Translations under genes and position numbers: made by a program
Assembly: GCA_964609375.1 (NCBI GenBank)
Contig: CAZSSA010000063.1
Coordinates: 1 to 15,200, forward strand
Direction: 5' to 3'
DNA from: CAZDUS01 sp964609375
GTDB lineage: Bacteria > Verrucomicrobiota > Kiritimatiellia > CAIKKV01 > CAITUY01
Length of the DNA: 15,200 nt
Shown: positions 1 to 7,054 of the stretch, piece after piece
Layout of the letters: every line of letters begins with the position of its first letter
Position numbering within the stretch: position 1 is the stretch's first letter
Notes under the pieces: model-generated
The model's input: only the letters and a program-made list of their open reading frames with translations
Database searches by the model: none
Told to the model about the DNA's origin: nothing

Positions 1-234
1 CAGCGCGAGCGGGACAAGGGCTTTCGTGAAGAGACCTTCCTGGCGAAGTTCCACGGGGTTGCGCCGGCCGATGCCGATAATTTTGCCGATCCCGCGGGCG
101 ACCCCGGAAGCATCGGCACGCGTGCGGTGACGCTGGGCGTGCGCAAAGCCCTGATCGAGTTCGACGAGCTGGTGCTGAAAAAACCGGCACCGACCAAAGA
201 AGCCGCCCCCGCCACCGCGCGCGGCGGGGGGTGA
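1..234 (+). CDS. C-terminal fragment of an unrecognised protein
   Basis: Frame 1 is open from the window edge to a TGA at 232-234, giving the last 77 residues of a protein whose start lies outside the window. I do not recognise the family. The visible part starts charged (QRERDKGFREETFLAKFHG), has a central acidic stretch (ADADNFADPAGD), then a probably helical segment around VRKALIEFDELVLKK, and ends in a low-complexity Ala/Pro/Lys/Gly tail. No membrane segment, metal motif or nucleotide-binding loop is visible. The very GC-rich codon use through the frame and a sensible hydrophobic/charged pattern support real coding. It is convergent with the Fic gene, with about 106 bases between the two stops. 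Confidence 0.55.
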   Translation, partial: QRERDKGFREETFLAKFHGVAPADADNFADPAGDPGSIGTRAVTLGVRKALIEFDELVLKKPAPTKEAAPATARGGG

Positions 235-324
235 CCCGCTCAACGCCAGCACCCCATAAAGCGATCTATTCATACCTCCTCTTTATCATGGCAGCAGGGG
301 GGGCCAAAGTGGCAAAGGTTATAA

Positions 325-348
325 TGCTTCAATTCCTGCTTCAATTCC
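325..348. repeat. Perfect 12-bp tandem duplication at the Fic stop codon
   Basis: TGCTTCAATTCC occurs twice in immediate succession at 325-336 and 337-348. The Fic stop codon (TGA on the minus strand, 341-343) lies inside the second copy. The duplication adds only non-coding sequence beyond the stop. Confidence 0.8.
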
Positions 349-1327
349 CCGCCCGCCGCGATGCATCGCGATGGCGGGCCTCTTCGACAAGGCTCACGGT
401 CGGCGCCCACTCCTGAAGCACAAGGGCCTCAAAACGGCGCAGGGCCGGATGTGGCGGAAGAAGGCGGGACCCCCGTTTGATCGGCCCGACCGCGTTCTGG
501 TATTCCCAGAGGAGATCGATGTAGTCGGTCCGCCGTTCGCGGGGAATCACGATGGGCGGATAGCCGCCACGAAGCACGGGCAGGTTGGCAATGAGTCTGG
601 CCACACGGCCATTGCCGTCGAAGAAGGGATGGATCCGTACGAAACCCATATGCGCCAATGCATAGACGCGAGCCGCATCGTCCGGCTTGGCAATATCGTC
701 CAGACTGCCATTGAAATCGGCCAGCCATCGTTCCATCAGGCGTGGGACATCGGATGGAGCGGCATACTCCATATAGACGCTCTTGCCGTCGATCACCCCG
801 GTAGTGCCGTTGAAGTCCTGCTTCCATCCCCCCACCGGCTTCATGATATCCATGGCCGTTTTGTCCATCACCGCGCGGTGCAAGTCGAACAGATCCTGTT
901 CCGTCACGGTCGGCTGTTCGATCATCCGGTAGATCAGGTCGATAGCCCGCGCGTGTCCATAGACTTCCTGGTGCTCCCGGAGCGACTTCCCGCTGATGGT
1001 CAACCCCAGTTCAAGCACCTTCACCGTCTCGCCCAACGTCAGGGTGTTTCCCTCGATTGCGGTGGAATCGTGCGTCCAGACGGCGGCAATCTGCTTGATC
1101 AGTGCGTCACGTATGTCGAGCGTAAGCCCCTCGTAGAACAGTCCCTTTCCACGCCGGACCGGGCGGCGCGGTTTGACGTAGGAGAACACGGCATTGTGTG
1201 TCACGCCGAGCCCGTACTTGCGGTTCAGCTCCTGCGCCACCTGCCGATAACTCATGTCGGCATCAAGCAGAGCGAATATCTCGTCGTGATAAGACCGCAG
1301 CTTCGATTGATAGGGTTTTCCAGGCAT
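341..1327 (-). CDS. Fic/DOC family protein with N-terminal helix-turn-helix
   Basis: A 328-residue protein of the Fic family, which usually transfers AMP (or another nucleotide or phosphate moiety) to hydroxyl side chains of target proteins. The full active-site motif HPFFDGNGR is present at about residues 233-241, with the catalytic His and the Mg/phosphate-binding DGNGR. An autoinhibitory helix motif of the S/TxxxE(G/N) type, STAIEGN, lies at 88-94 upstream of the Fic core, as in class II Fic proteins, so basal activity is probably restrained. Residues about 15-52 (DADMSYRQVAQELNRKYGLG...) look like a helix-turn-helix. I chose ATG 1327 (MPGKPYQSKL) over the in-frame upstream start at 1411 because a good promoter and operator-like repeats occupy 1328-1404 and GGAAAAG sits about 8 bases upstream. 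The target is unknown; no antitoxin is visible next to it. Confidence 0.9.
   Translation of the reverse strand: MPGKPYQSKLRSYHDEIFALLDADMSYRQVAQELNRKYGLGVTHNAVFSYVKPRRPVRRGKGLFYEGLTLDIRDALIKQIAAVWTHDSTAIEGNTLTLGETVKVLELGLTISGKSLREHQEVYGHARAIDLIYRMIEQPTVTEQDLFDLHRAVMDKTAMDIMKPVGGWKQDFNGTTGVIDGKSVYMEYAAPSDVPRLMERWLADFNGSLDDIAKPDDAARVYALAHMGFVRIHPFFDGNGRVARLIANLPVLRGGYPPIVIPRERRTDYIDLLWEYQNAVGPIKRGSRLLPPHPALRRFEALVLQEWAPTVSLVEEARHRDASRRAGN
351..379. repeat. GC-rich hairpin in the last codons of the Fic gene
   Basis: GCCCGCC at 351-357 pairs with GGCGGGC at 373-379. Between them GCGATGCATCGC (358-369) is itself a perfect palindrome, leaving GAT (370-372) as a bulge. In Fic it encodes part of the DASRRAGN tail. 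No T-run follows on either strand, so a canonical intrinsic terminator is not supported. It could slow transcription, or be a REP-like palindrome captured by the gene end. Confidence 0.5.
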
Positions 1328-1404
1328 TGTAACGGCTTTTCCAAGTAGTTCGCCAGCAACTGTAACGACTTCCGCGCAATATGTCAACGCGTAAGTCGTT
1401 ACAG
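1328..1404 (-). promoter_or_regulatory. Three operator-like repeats over the Fic promoter
   Basis: On the plus strand TGTAACGGCTT (1328-1338) and TGTAACGACTT (1361-1371) are direct copies exactly 33 bases apart, differing at one base. AAGTCGTTACA (1393-1403) is the inverted copy. The last two extend to a perfect 12-base inverted repeat: 1360-1371 against 1393-1404, centres 33 bases apart. One copy abuts the start codon, one overlaps the -10 and one lies just upstream of the -35. This is the layout expected of a repressor array. The natural candidate ligand is the Fic protein's own helix-turn-helix, but that is inference. Confidence 0.75.
1359..1387 (-). promoter_or_regulatory. Sigma-70-type promoter of the Fic gene
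   Basis: On the minus strand a perfect -35 TTGACA (1387-1382) is followed after 17 bases by TACAGT (1364-1359), four of six matches to the -10 consensus. The predicted transcription start is near 1352, about 25 bases before the ATG at 1327. The -10 overlaps one of the 11-base repeats described separately. Confidence 0.65.
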
Positions 1405-1441
1405 GCGACAAAAACCCTACTCACCCTAGACGGAGCAGTTA

Positions 1442-1948
1442 TCAGTGACTAGTCACAATCAAGGGCTCATTGGGAAGTTCGTTAATTCCATGCCCCGTCG
1501 CCGGATACTCCTTCACAAGCATTTCCGTAACCGCCTCAATGCCCTTCAAAACCCCTTCTTCAAATCGCCCACCCGCAAAACTCTGCTCCATACGCCGGCA
1601 AATCGCTTCCCACCCCTCTGGCCCTACCCGGTCATGAACTCCACGGTCAGCCACAATCTCCACATCACGATCAGCCAACAGAAGGTAGATCAACACTCCA
1701 TTATTCTCAGCCGTGTCCCACACCCGTAGCCGCGCGAACACTTCCAGAGCCCGCTCAGGAGGCTGCACATCATTCGCCAATCGACGCCAATCCAAAACAC
1801 TCTCCACCGCAAACCGAATCTGCCCACGATGCCGCCGCTCACTCTGCTGAATGGCGTCTCCAATGGCCTTCATCACTGGCGCAGGAAAAGCCCGCCGGAC
1901 AACCCGTTGCGGCGCCCAAAGATGTCGTATTATCCGTTTAATATTCAT
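1442..1948 (-). CDS. TPM domain protein (third gene of the LemA-TPM-TPM operon)
   Basis: A 168-residue protein of the TPM family (named for TLP18.3, Psb32 and MOLO-1), without an obvious signal peptide. Family-typical blocks are visible: FPAPVMKAIGDAIQQSE near the start, HRGQIRFAVES, then VWDTAENNGVLIYLLLADRD and VEIVADRGVHDRVG, and a GRFEEGVLKGIEAV helix near the C-terminus. Some TPM proteins have phosphatase activity, but the role of this bacterial branch is not settled. I chose ATG 1948 (MNIKRIIRHLWAP), five bases past the upstream stop (TGA 1956-1954) with a GGTGAG-like element before it; a GTG at 1960 would add four residues and overlap the upstream gene by 7 bases. Last gene of its operon, before the Fic promoter. 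Confidence 0.88.
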   Translation of the reverse strand: MNIKRIIRHLWAPQRVVRRAFPAPVMKAIGDAIQQSERRHRGQIRFAVESVLDWRRLANDVQPPERALEVFARLRVWDTAENNGVLIYLLLADRDVEIVADRGVHDRVGPEGWEAICRRMEQSFAGGRFEEGVLKGIEAVTEMLVKEYPATGHGINELPNEPLIVTSH

Positions 1949-1953
1949 TGCTC

Positions 1954-2724
1954 TCACCACCGCCCCGAAGCACCACCCCCGCTAAACCCCCCTCCACCAC
2001 CGCTGAATCCCCCTCCACTACTGAATCCTCCACCAGAACTTCCACCCCAACTCCCCCCGCCACTACTCCAACTCCGCCCAGAACCACTACGCCCCTTGAA
2101 GGAAACAAAAAAAATGATAAACACAATGAAAAAGACTCCAAACACGACCCGGACCACCCACTCTTCAAAAGGAGACATGGACCCCACTGTCGATGGATAC
2201 TCCCCTTCCATCTTCGCCACCGACACCGGCAACGGTTCCCCCTGAATCACCTTCAGGATTCGCTCAACCCCCGCTTTGACCCCACCCGCAAAATCCCCCT
2301 TCTTGAATTCTGGCAGAATGATCTCATTGATAATCCGGCTGGCCGTCGCGTCTGGAATCGCCCCTTCCAATCCGCGCCCTACCTCGATCCGCAACGTCCG
2401 ATCATTCTTCGCCACCAACAGGATCACCCCGTCATCAACCCCGCCCCGCCCGATCTTCCACTGATCCGCCACCCGGATTCCAAACTGCTCGATGGTCTCC
2501 TCCCCCGTGGTGGGCACCATCAACACCACAACTTGGGACCCCTTGGCGGCCTCAAACTGCCGAAGCGTTTCATCAAGTTGCTGGCGCTGACCGGCGCTCA
2601 AGGTCTGTGTCAGATCCGTGACACGGCTCTCCAATTGGGGAACCGGCACCGGCACGGCATAAGACCCCATCGCAAAAAGCATCACGGCCCAAAACACCGT
2701 CAACCTAAGTCTCAATCCGTTCAC
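1954..2724 (-). CDS. YgcG-like TPM domain protein with Gly/Ser-rich tail
   Basis: A 256-residue, probably secreted and membrane-anchored TPM protein. Residues 1-23 look like a signal peptide (RLRLR, then TVFWAVMLFAMGSYA). The TPM domain spans about 30-165, with KGSQVVVLMVPTTGEETIEQF, the family block RGGVDDGVILLVAKNDRTLRIEVGRGLEG, and ILPEFKKGDFAGGVKAGVE. A hydrophobic segment at about 190-208 is a transmembrane helix. The last 45 residues are almost only Gly, Ser, Phe and Trp, the usual ending of YgcG-type proteins. The start is a GTG at 2724-2722 that overlaps the lemA stop in a GTGA tetranucleotide, so translation is probably coupled; I see no strong Shine-Dalgarno. The tail is encoded by imperfect triplet-rich repeats (about 1957-2090), prone to slippage. 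Confidence 0.9.
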   Translation of the reverse strand: MNGLRLRLTVFWAVMLFAMGSYAVPVPVPQLESRVTDLTQTLSAGQRQQLDETLRQFEAAKGSQVVVLMVPTTGEETIEQFGIRVADQWKIGRGGVDDGVILLVAKNDRTLRIEVGRGLEGAIPDATASRIINEIILPEFKKGDFAGGVKAGVERILKVIQGEPLPVSVAKMEGEYPSTVGSMSPFEEWVVRVVFGVFFIVFIIFFVSFKGRSGSGRSWSSGGGSWGGSSGGGFSSGGGFSGGGGGFSGGGASGRW

Positions 2725-3311
2725 TTGAAATCAACGATGGGAGGTTTGGCCATATCCTTTTCATTCTCAATCGTGAACGTCGGCTTGACCGAATAGCCGA
2801 ACATCTTGGCGGTTAGATTCACAGGAAACGATCGCACAGTGATATTATAGCCCTTGACCGCCTCAATATAACGATTACGGGCAACGGTAATCCGGTTCTC
2901 GGTTCCTTCCAACTGCGCCTGCAAGTCACGGAAAACACCATCCGCCTTCAGTTGCGGATAATTCTCCGCCACCGCCAGCAACCGACCCAACCCTCTCGAC
3001 AACTCCTGCTGCGCCGCCACAAACTTAGCAAACGCCTCCTGGTTGTTGATCAATTCCGGCGTCGCCTGCATCGCCCCCACTTTCGCCCGCGCATCCGTTA
3101 CCCTCGTGAGAATCTCCTTTTCATGGGCGGCATACCCCTTGACCACATTAACCAGATTCGGCACAAGATCCGCCCGCCGCTGATATTGGTTCAACACCTC
3201 GGCCCAGTCCGCCTTGATCTGCTCATCCGTCGATTGAATCCGATTGTATCCACAACCACTTAACCCAAGACACAAACCCACCATAACGATCAATGTAACG
3301 AATGCTTTCAT
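2721..3311 (-). CDS. lemA: LemA family lipoprotein
   Basis: A 196-residue LemA family protein. The N-terminus MKAFVTLIVMVGLCLGLSGC is a lipoprotein signal with lipobox LSGC (Cys20); the following Gly21 gives no Asp +2 inner-membrane retention signal. The family block QIKADWAEVLNQYQRRADLV, followed by PNLVNVVKGYA, begins near residue 30, then helices typical of the LemA antiparallel bundle, and ITVARNRYIEAVKGYN with VRSFP near the C-terminus. ATG 3311 was chosen over an upstream in-frame start (3368) because it begins the lipoprotein signal and has AGGA six bases upstream. LemA proteins often precede TPM-domain genes, as here, where the next two genes are both TPM proteins and the first overlap is 4 bases. 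The cellular role of the set is not established; an envelope function is likely. Confidence 0.92.
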   Translation of the reverse strand: MKAFVTLIVMVGLCLGLSGCGYNRIQSTDEQIKADWAEVLNQYQRRADLVPNLVNVVKGYAAHEKEILTRVTDARAKVGAMQATPELINNQEAFAKFVAAQQELSRGLGRLLAVAENYPQLKADGVFRDLQAQLEGTENRITVARNRYIEAVKGYNITVRSFPVNLTAKMFGYSVKPTFTIENEKDMAKPPIVDFK

Positions 3312-3474
3312 GGTCAATCCTTTCACTTCACATTCCACCGCCCGATAAACAGAGCTCACAAACGGCAATACTCTATCCCGTCAACAGCCGCACACAAGCA
3401 TATTTTAGGTTACTGCCTGAATTCCTGAATGAAGGGTTTTGCTCCGTCAAAACCATTTCCCATCCTCTGGCACG

Positions 3475-3536
3475 GTCACGTCTCACGTCTCACGTTTCCC
3501 CTCCCCTCAATCCCGCACTCCCTCAATCCCGCACTC
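3475..3536. repeat. Two short tandem repeats upstream of the SrkA-like kinase
   Basis: The 3312-3570 spacer separates the divergent LemA operon and kinase gene. It contains a 7-base tandem repeat at 3475-3495 (GTCACGT, then CTCACGT twice) and a perfect 16-base tandem duplication at 3505-3520 and 3521-3536 (CCTCAATCCCGCACTC). I found no convincing -35/-10 pair for either gene in this spacer. Confidence 0.75.
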
Positions 3537-3570
3537 GCCACAATCCAATCACTCCGCTAAGATCACCGCC

Positions 3571-4566
3571 ATGTCCAAAACCGAGAAAACTACGATCCCC
3601 GACTTCACCCACCTGACCCCCGATGCCGTCATCAATGCCGTGGAAAACGCCTTGGGCACTCGTTGCTCTAATCTCTGCCGCCCGCTGAACAGCTACATCA
3701 ATCGCGTCTACGATGTGGGGCTCGACTCGGGCAGCCAGGTCATCGCCAAATTCTACCGACCCGGCCGCTGGTCCCGCGACGCCTTGCAGGATGAACTCGA
3801 CTTCCTCCAGGAACTCCACACTGCCGAAGTCCCCGTTGTCCCTCCCCTCCCCGCCCCGGACGGCTCATTACTCCACCAGTGGGGCGATACCTGGTTCGCC
3901 GTCTTCCCCAAGAAAGGCGGACGCCCGCTGGATGAGCCCACCCCGGACGACTGGAAACAACTCGGTCGCCTCATCGCCCGCATGCACTCGATCGGGGCTG
4001 CCCGTTCCCCTCATGCCCGCATCCACCTGCACCCGCAGCAATCCACCCTCGCCCACCTCGACTACATCCTCCGCTCCGGCACCCTTCCCGATCGCCTGAG
4101 AAACCCCTACGAAACAACCGTCCGGAATCTCGTCGACCAGATCTCCCCTCTTTTCGACGACGTCACCACCCTCCGCATCCATGCCGACTGTCATCGTGGC
4201 AACATCCTCTTCCGCCCCGGCGAGGGCTACCACCTTCTCGACTTCGACGACATGGCCGTCGGCCCCGCCGTCCAGGACCTCTGGCTGATGCTGCCCGACC
4301 GTCTTCCCAACGCCCGTCCGGAATTGGACCTCCTCCTCGATGGCTATGAGACCTTCATGGAATTCCCCTACCCTTCCCTCAATCTCATCGAGCCATTACG
4401 CGCCATGCGCTTCATTCATTTCACCGCCTGGTGCGCCCGTCAAAAGGCCGATGGCGGCTTCGCCCGTCTTTCACCGACTTGGGGAAGCCAGGATTTCTGG
4501 CGCCAGGAAATCGCCGATTTGGAACGGCAACTCCACGAAATCAACACCCCCTCCCCCCACACCTGA
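3571..4566 (+). CDS. srkA: SrkA/YihE-type stress response serine/threonine kinase
   Basis: A 331-residue kinase of the SrkA (YihE) / phosphotransferase (APH-like) fold. Features in order: N-lobe with VIAKFYRPGRWSRDALQDE around 57-75, where Lys60 is the likely ATP-binding lysine; hinge area WFAVFPKKGGRPL; helix LGRLIARMHSIGA at 131-143; catalytic loop IHADCHRGNIL at 203-213 (His204, Asp206, Asn211); metal-binding LLDFDDMAVGPAVQDLW at 222-238 (Asp224/Asp226). Length and motifs match E. coli SrkA, which protects against stress-triggered death. ATG 3571 (MSKTEK) is used because the in-frame extension from 3439 is Pro/Ser low-complexity sequence encoded by the tandem repeats and not seen in the family. 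No strong ribosome-binding site is visible. It stands alone between divergent neighbours and the next gene 82 bases downstream. Confidence 0.88.
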   Translation: MSKTEKTTIPDFTHLTPDAVINAVENALGTRCSNLCRPLNSYINRVYDVGLDSGSQVIAKFYRPGRWSRDALQDELDFLQELHTAEVPVVPPLPAPDGSLLHQWGDTWFAVFPKKGGRPLDEPTPDDWKQLGRLIARMHSIGAARSPHARIHLHPQQSTLAHLDYILRSGTLPDRLRNPYETTVRNLVDQISPLFDDVTTLRIHADCHRGNILFRPGEGYHLLDFDDMAVGPAVQDLWLMLPDRLPNARPELDLLLDGYETFMEFPYPSLNLIEPLRAMRFIHFTAWCARQKADGGFARLSPTWGSQDFWRQEIADLERQLHEINTPSPHT

Positions 4567-4590
4567 TCCGTCATACCCACCTGATCCGTC
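4560..4590. repeat. Direct repeat at the srkA stop codon
   Basis: CACCTGATCCGTC occurs at 4560-4572 and again at 4578-4590, an 18-base period. The first copy includes the kinase stop codon TGA (4564-4566). The remainder of the 82-base spacer to the next gene shows no terminator hairpin. Confidence 0.7.
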
Positions 4591-4648
4591 GGATGTTCTA
4601 GCGCAGATTGCCTTGACTCCACCGTACGGCATGGTTTGATACGCGGCA

Positions 4649-7054
4649 ATGGCAACACAAACAAGGCATACTCATCTGCCGTACCTTCTGGTGGCGGCAA
4701 CGTTAATGATACTCGCAGCGGCGGTCTTCCTATGGGACGACACCGTCGCCACCGTCGTACGAACCTTCTCTCATCGCGTGGGCACAAAGTATTTCACGCA
4801 GGAAATCCTCGCCTTCCTTCGCCCCTTCGGCAAAGGGGAAGTAACCCTGTTAATCGCCCTCGCTGTTGGCGTCTGCGGCTGCCGGAAACGGGCCGGACAG
4901 ATGCTTCTAGCCATTCTCCTGGTCGGCCTCCTCGTCTGGCCGGTTAAACTGATCGTCGGGCGCGAACGCCCCAATCACTCCGATTGCACCTCCTTCCCCA
5001 GTGGCGATACCGCTACCATCGCCGCCCTCTGCACACCGTTAGCCGCTGTCTCCCCGTGGGGCGCCGTTCTCGGTGTCGCCGCCACCGGAGGCGTCGCCGC
5101 CGGGCGCATCTACGACGGCAAACACTTCCCCTCCGATGTCCTTGCCGGCGCCGCCTTTGGCGTTCTGGCAGGAGCCATCGCCATGGCCATCATCCGCCGC
5201 CGGAATCTGCGCCTGCGCCGCCTCTGGTTCCTTGTCGCCGCCCTCCTGGTACTGACCTATGACCTCGTCAAACTCCCTTGGTCAAAAGCCCTTCCCTATG
5301 CCCTCACCTATCTCTCCATCTGGGGCCCCCTCTTCCTCTTCCTCTGTTTCGCCCGCCTGTGGCCCACCTGGCACCGGCTCCACCATCGACGTCGCCGCAC
5401 CCCGCACCGTCCGGCCGCCCTGCTGGCATTAGCCGTCTCTCTCATCCTCTGGGTCTATTTCTCCATGACCACCGCCTCAACCCTGTGGGATCGGGATGAA
5501 CCGAGATTTTCCCGCGCCACGGTGGAAATGGTGGAATCAGGCAACTATCTCTATCCCACCTTCAACGAGAATCTGCGCCCCGATAAACCCATCCTGATCT
5601 ACTGGCTCATGTCAGTCCCCGTGCGGTTGTTCGGCCCCTCGGAATTCTCCTGCCGCATGGTCGCCCCCCTCGCCACCATCGGCACCGGTTTGATGACCGC
5701 CTGGGCCGCCACACTGGTCGCGGGCCCCGGCGCCGGCCTGCTGGCCTTCGCCTTCCTCACCCTCTCCCCCCTGATGGCCGTCAGTGGAACCGCCGCCACA
5801 ACCGATGCCCTTCTCCTCATGTGCATCACCGCCGCCATCTGCTCCTTCCTCCTCTCGTGGCGCCGCGGATTCCGCATCAGCCACGCCATCCTCATGACCG
5901 CGGCTCTCGCCGCCGCCCTCTTGACCAAGGGTCCCGTCGGCCTCGCCGTTCCGCTTCTGGTCATCCCCGTCGCCGCCTTCGTGCTCGGACGCGGCGCCCT
6001 GCGTCCGCTCCCCTATCTCGGCTGGGTGCTGGCCTCAGTACTCCTCGCCTCCGCCCTCTTCCTGGCATGGGGCATCCCCGCCAATCATGCCACGGGGGGT
6101 GAGTTCTACGCCAAGGGAATCGGCCATCACGTTGTCAACCGTTCCCTGAATCCACTCGAAAGCCATGGAGGCACCTCCTTTTTATTCTTCTTCACCTACC
6201 TCCCGGTCATCGTGTTCGCCTTCTTCCCATGGACACTCTACCTCCCCATGGCCTTCACAAAAACCGCCTCTCCCGCCGAGACATCGACCAACATTCCCGC
6301 CAGCCGTCTTGTCCTCTGCTGGGCACTCCCTGTGATCTTCCTGATGAGCGCCGTGGCCACCAAGTTGCCGCATTACATCCTCCCCGCTTTCCCCGCACTC
6401 GCCATTGCCGCCGCCATCGGAGCCACACGCCTCCGCCTCACCAACTTCCCTCGCCGCCCCATCACCCCCGCCGCCTTGACCGGCCTGATCCTCTTTATCG
6501 TTGTCGGCGCGGCACTGGGCCTGGGCCTGACCATCTCCACCTGGTTCCTGCCCGTCTTTGGATTGCGCGTACCCGCCACCGGGCTTGGCCTCCTGTTCCT
6601 TGCCATCACCATCGTAGGCGCCCATCGCTTTCTCAAGGGCCGCCATTCCGATGCTGTCGCCACGTTGATTGCCGGCATGATGATGGTCTTGCTCTCCGCC
6701 GCCCTCTTCCTCCTCCCCGCCATCGAACGCTTCAAAATATCCCCTCCGTTGGCTGACCGCATCGAGTCACTAACCGACGCCTCGGTTCCGGTATCCACCT
6801 GTGGTTTCGGGGAACCCAGCCTGAACTTCTACCTTAACCGGGGGCCCATCGAGTCCCTCGATGAAAGCCAGCTGGCCCACTGGGTGGCCCGGCGCAATCC
6901 GGGACTGCTCGTCATCTCCCGCCAGAGACTTCTGAAGCATAAGGAACTCTTCCGCCGCAAGAATGTCCATACCGTCGACCGTTTGCGCGGGTTCAATTAT
7001 TCACAAGGAAAATGGCTCACCGTTTTCATCATCATGCGGGAGCCCCCGAAATGA
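4649..7054 (+). CDS. Fusion of PAP2 phosphatase and ArnT-like glycosyltransferase
   Basis: An 801-residue polytopic membrane protein with two enzymatic modules. Residues about 1-190 are a PAP2 (type 2 lipid phosphatase) domain: motif 1 K100-x6-R107-P108, motif 2 SFPSGD at 115-120, motif 3 GRIYDGKHFPSD at 152-163 with the nucleophile His159 and Asp163. Motif 2 has Asp120 where the family normally has His. A linker with further hydrophobic helices and a basic patch (HRLHHRRRR, about 242-250) leads to an ArnT/PMT-type (GT-C fold) transferase from about 255. Its first extracytoplasmic loop carries DRDEPRFSRATVEM at 281-294 and LRPDKPILIYWL, the family signature; an FPWTLYLP block and multiple membrane helices follow. 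Such enzymes move sugars from undecaprenyl-phosphate donors to lipid acceptors. Substrates cannot be read from sequence. Its stop overlaps the next start (ATGA). Confidence 0.88.
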   Translation: MATQTRHTHLPYLLVAATLMILAAAVFLWDDTVATVVRTFSHRVGTKYFTQEILAFLRPFGKGEVTLLIALAVGVCGCRKRAGQMLLAILLVGLLVWPVKLIVGRERPNHSDCTSFPSGDTATIAALCTPLAAVSPWGAVLGVAATGGVAAGRIYDGKHFPSDVLAGAAFGVLAGAIAMAIIRRRNLRLRRLWFLVAALLVLTYDLVKLPWSKALPYALTYLSIWGPLFLFLCFARLWPTWHRLHHRRRRTPHRPAALLALAVSLILWVYFSMTTASTLWDRDEPRFSRATVEMVESGNYLYPTFNENLRPDKPILIYWLMSVPVRLFGPSEFSCRMVAPLATIGTGLMTAWAATLVAGPGAGLLAFAFLTLSPLMAVSGTAATTDALLLMCITAAICSFLLSWRRGFRISHAILMTAALAAALLTKGPVGLAVPLLVIPVAAFVLGRGALRPLPYLGWVLASVLLASALFLAWGIPANHATGGEFYAKGIGHHVVNRSLNPLESHGGTSFLFFFTYLPVIVFAFFPWTLYLPMAFTKTASPAETSTNIPASRLVLCWALPVIFLMSAVATKLPHYILPAFPALAIAAAIGATRLRLTNFPRRPITPAALTGLILFIVVGAALGLGLTISTWFLPVFGLRVPATGLGLLFLAITIVGAHRFLKGRHSDAVATLIAGMMMVLLSAALFLLPAIERFKISPPLADRIESLTDASVPVSTCGFGEPSLNFYLNRGPIESLDESQLAHWVARRNPGLLVISRQRLLKHKELFRRKNVHTVDRLRGFNYSQGKWLTVFIIMREPPK

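Noticed and set aside
231..416. Small plus-strand open frame of 61 codons between the left-end gene and Fic
   Set aside because: It overlaps the Fic 3' end, has no ribosome-binding site and its product resembles no protein I know.
371..1348. Long open frame of 325 codons on the plus strand opposite Fic
   Set aside because: It is the antisense shadow of the Fic gene, which has complete active-site motifs; its own translation has no recognisable domain.
1445..1456. 12-base palindrome GTGACTAGTCAC at the end of the TPM gene
   Set aside because: A few perfect 12-base palindromes are expected by chance in 15 kb, and this one encodes the last residues of the TPM protein.
1948..2796. Plus-strand open frame rich in Pro/Thr/Ser
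   Set aside because: It is antisense to the YgcG-like gene; the Pro/Thr richness mirrors the Gly/Ser codons of the real protein.
4613..4640. TTGACT upstream of the PAP2-ArnT gene as a -35 element
   Set aside because: No acceptable -10 occurs at 16-18 bases; TTGATA and TGATAC match only two positions.
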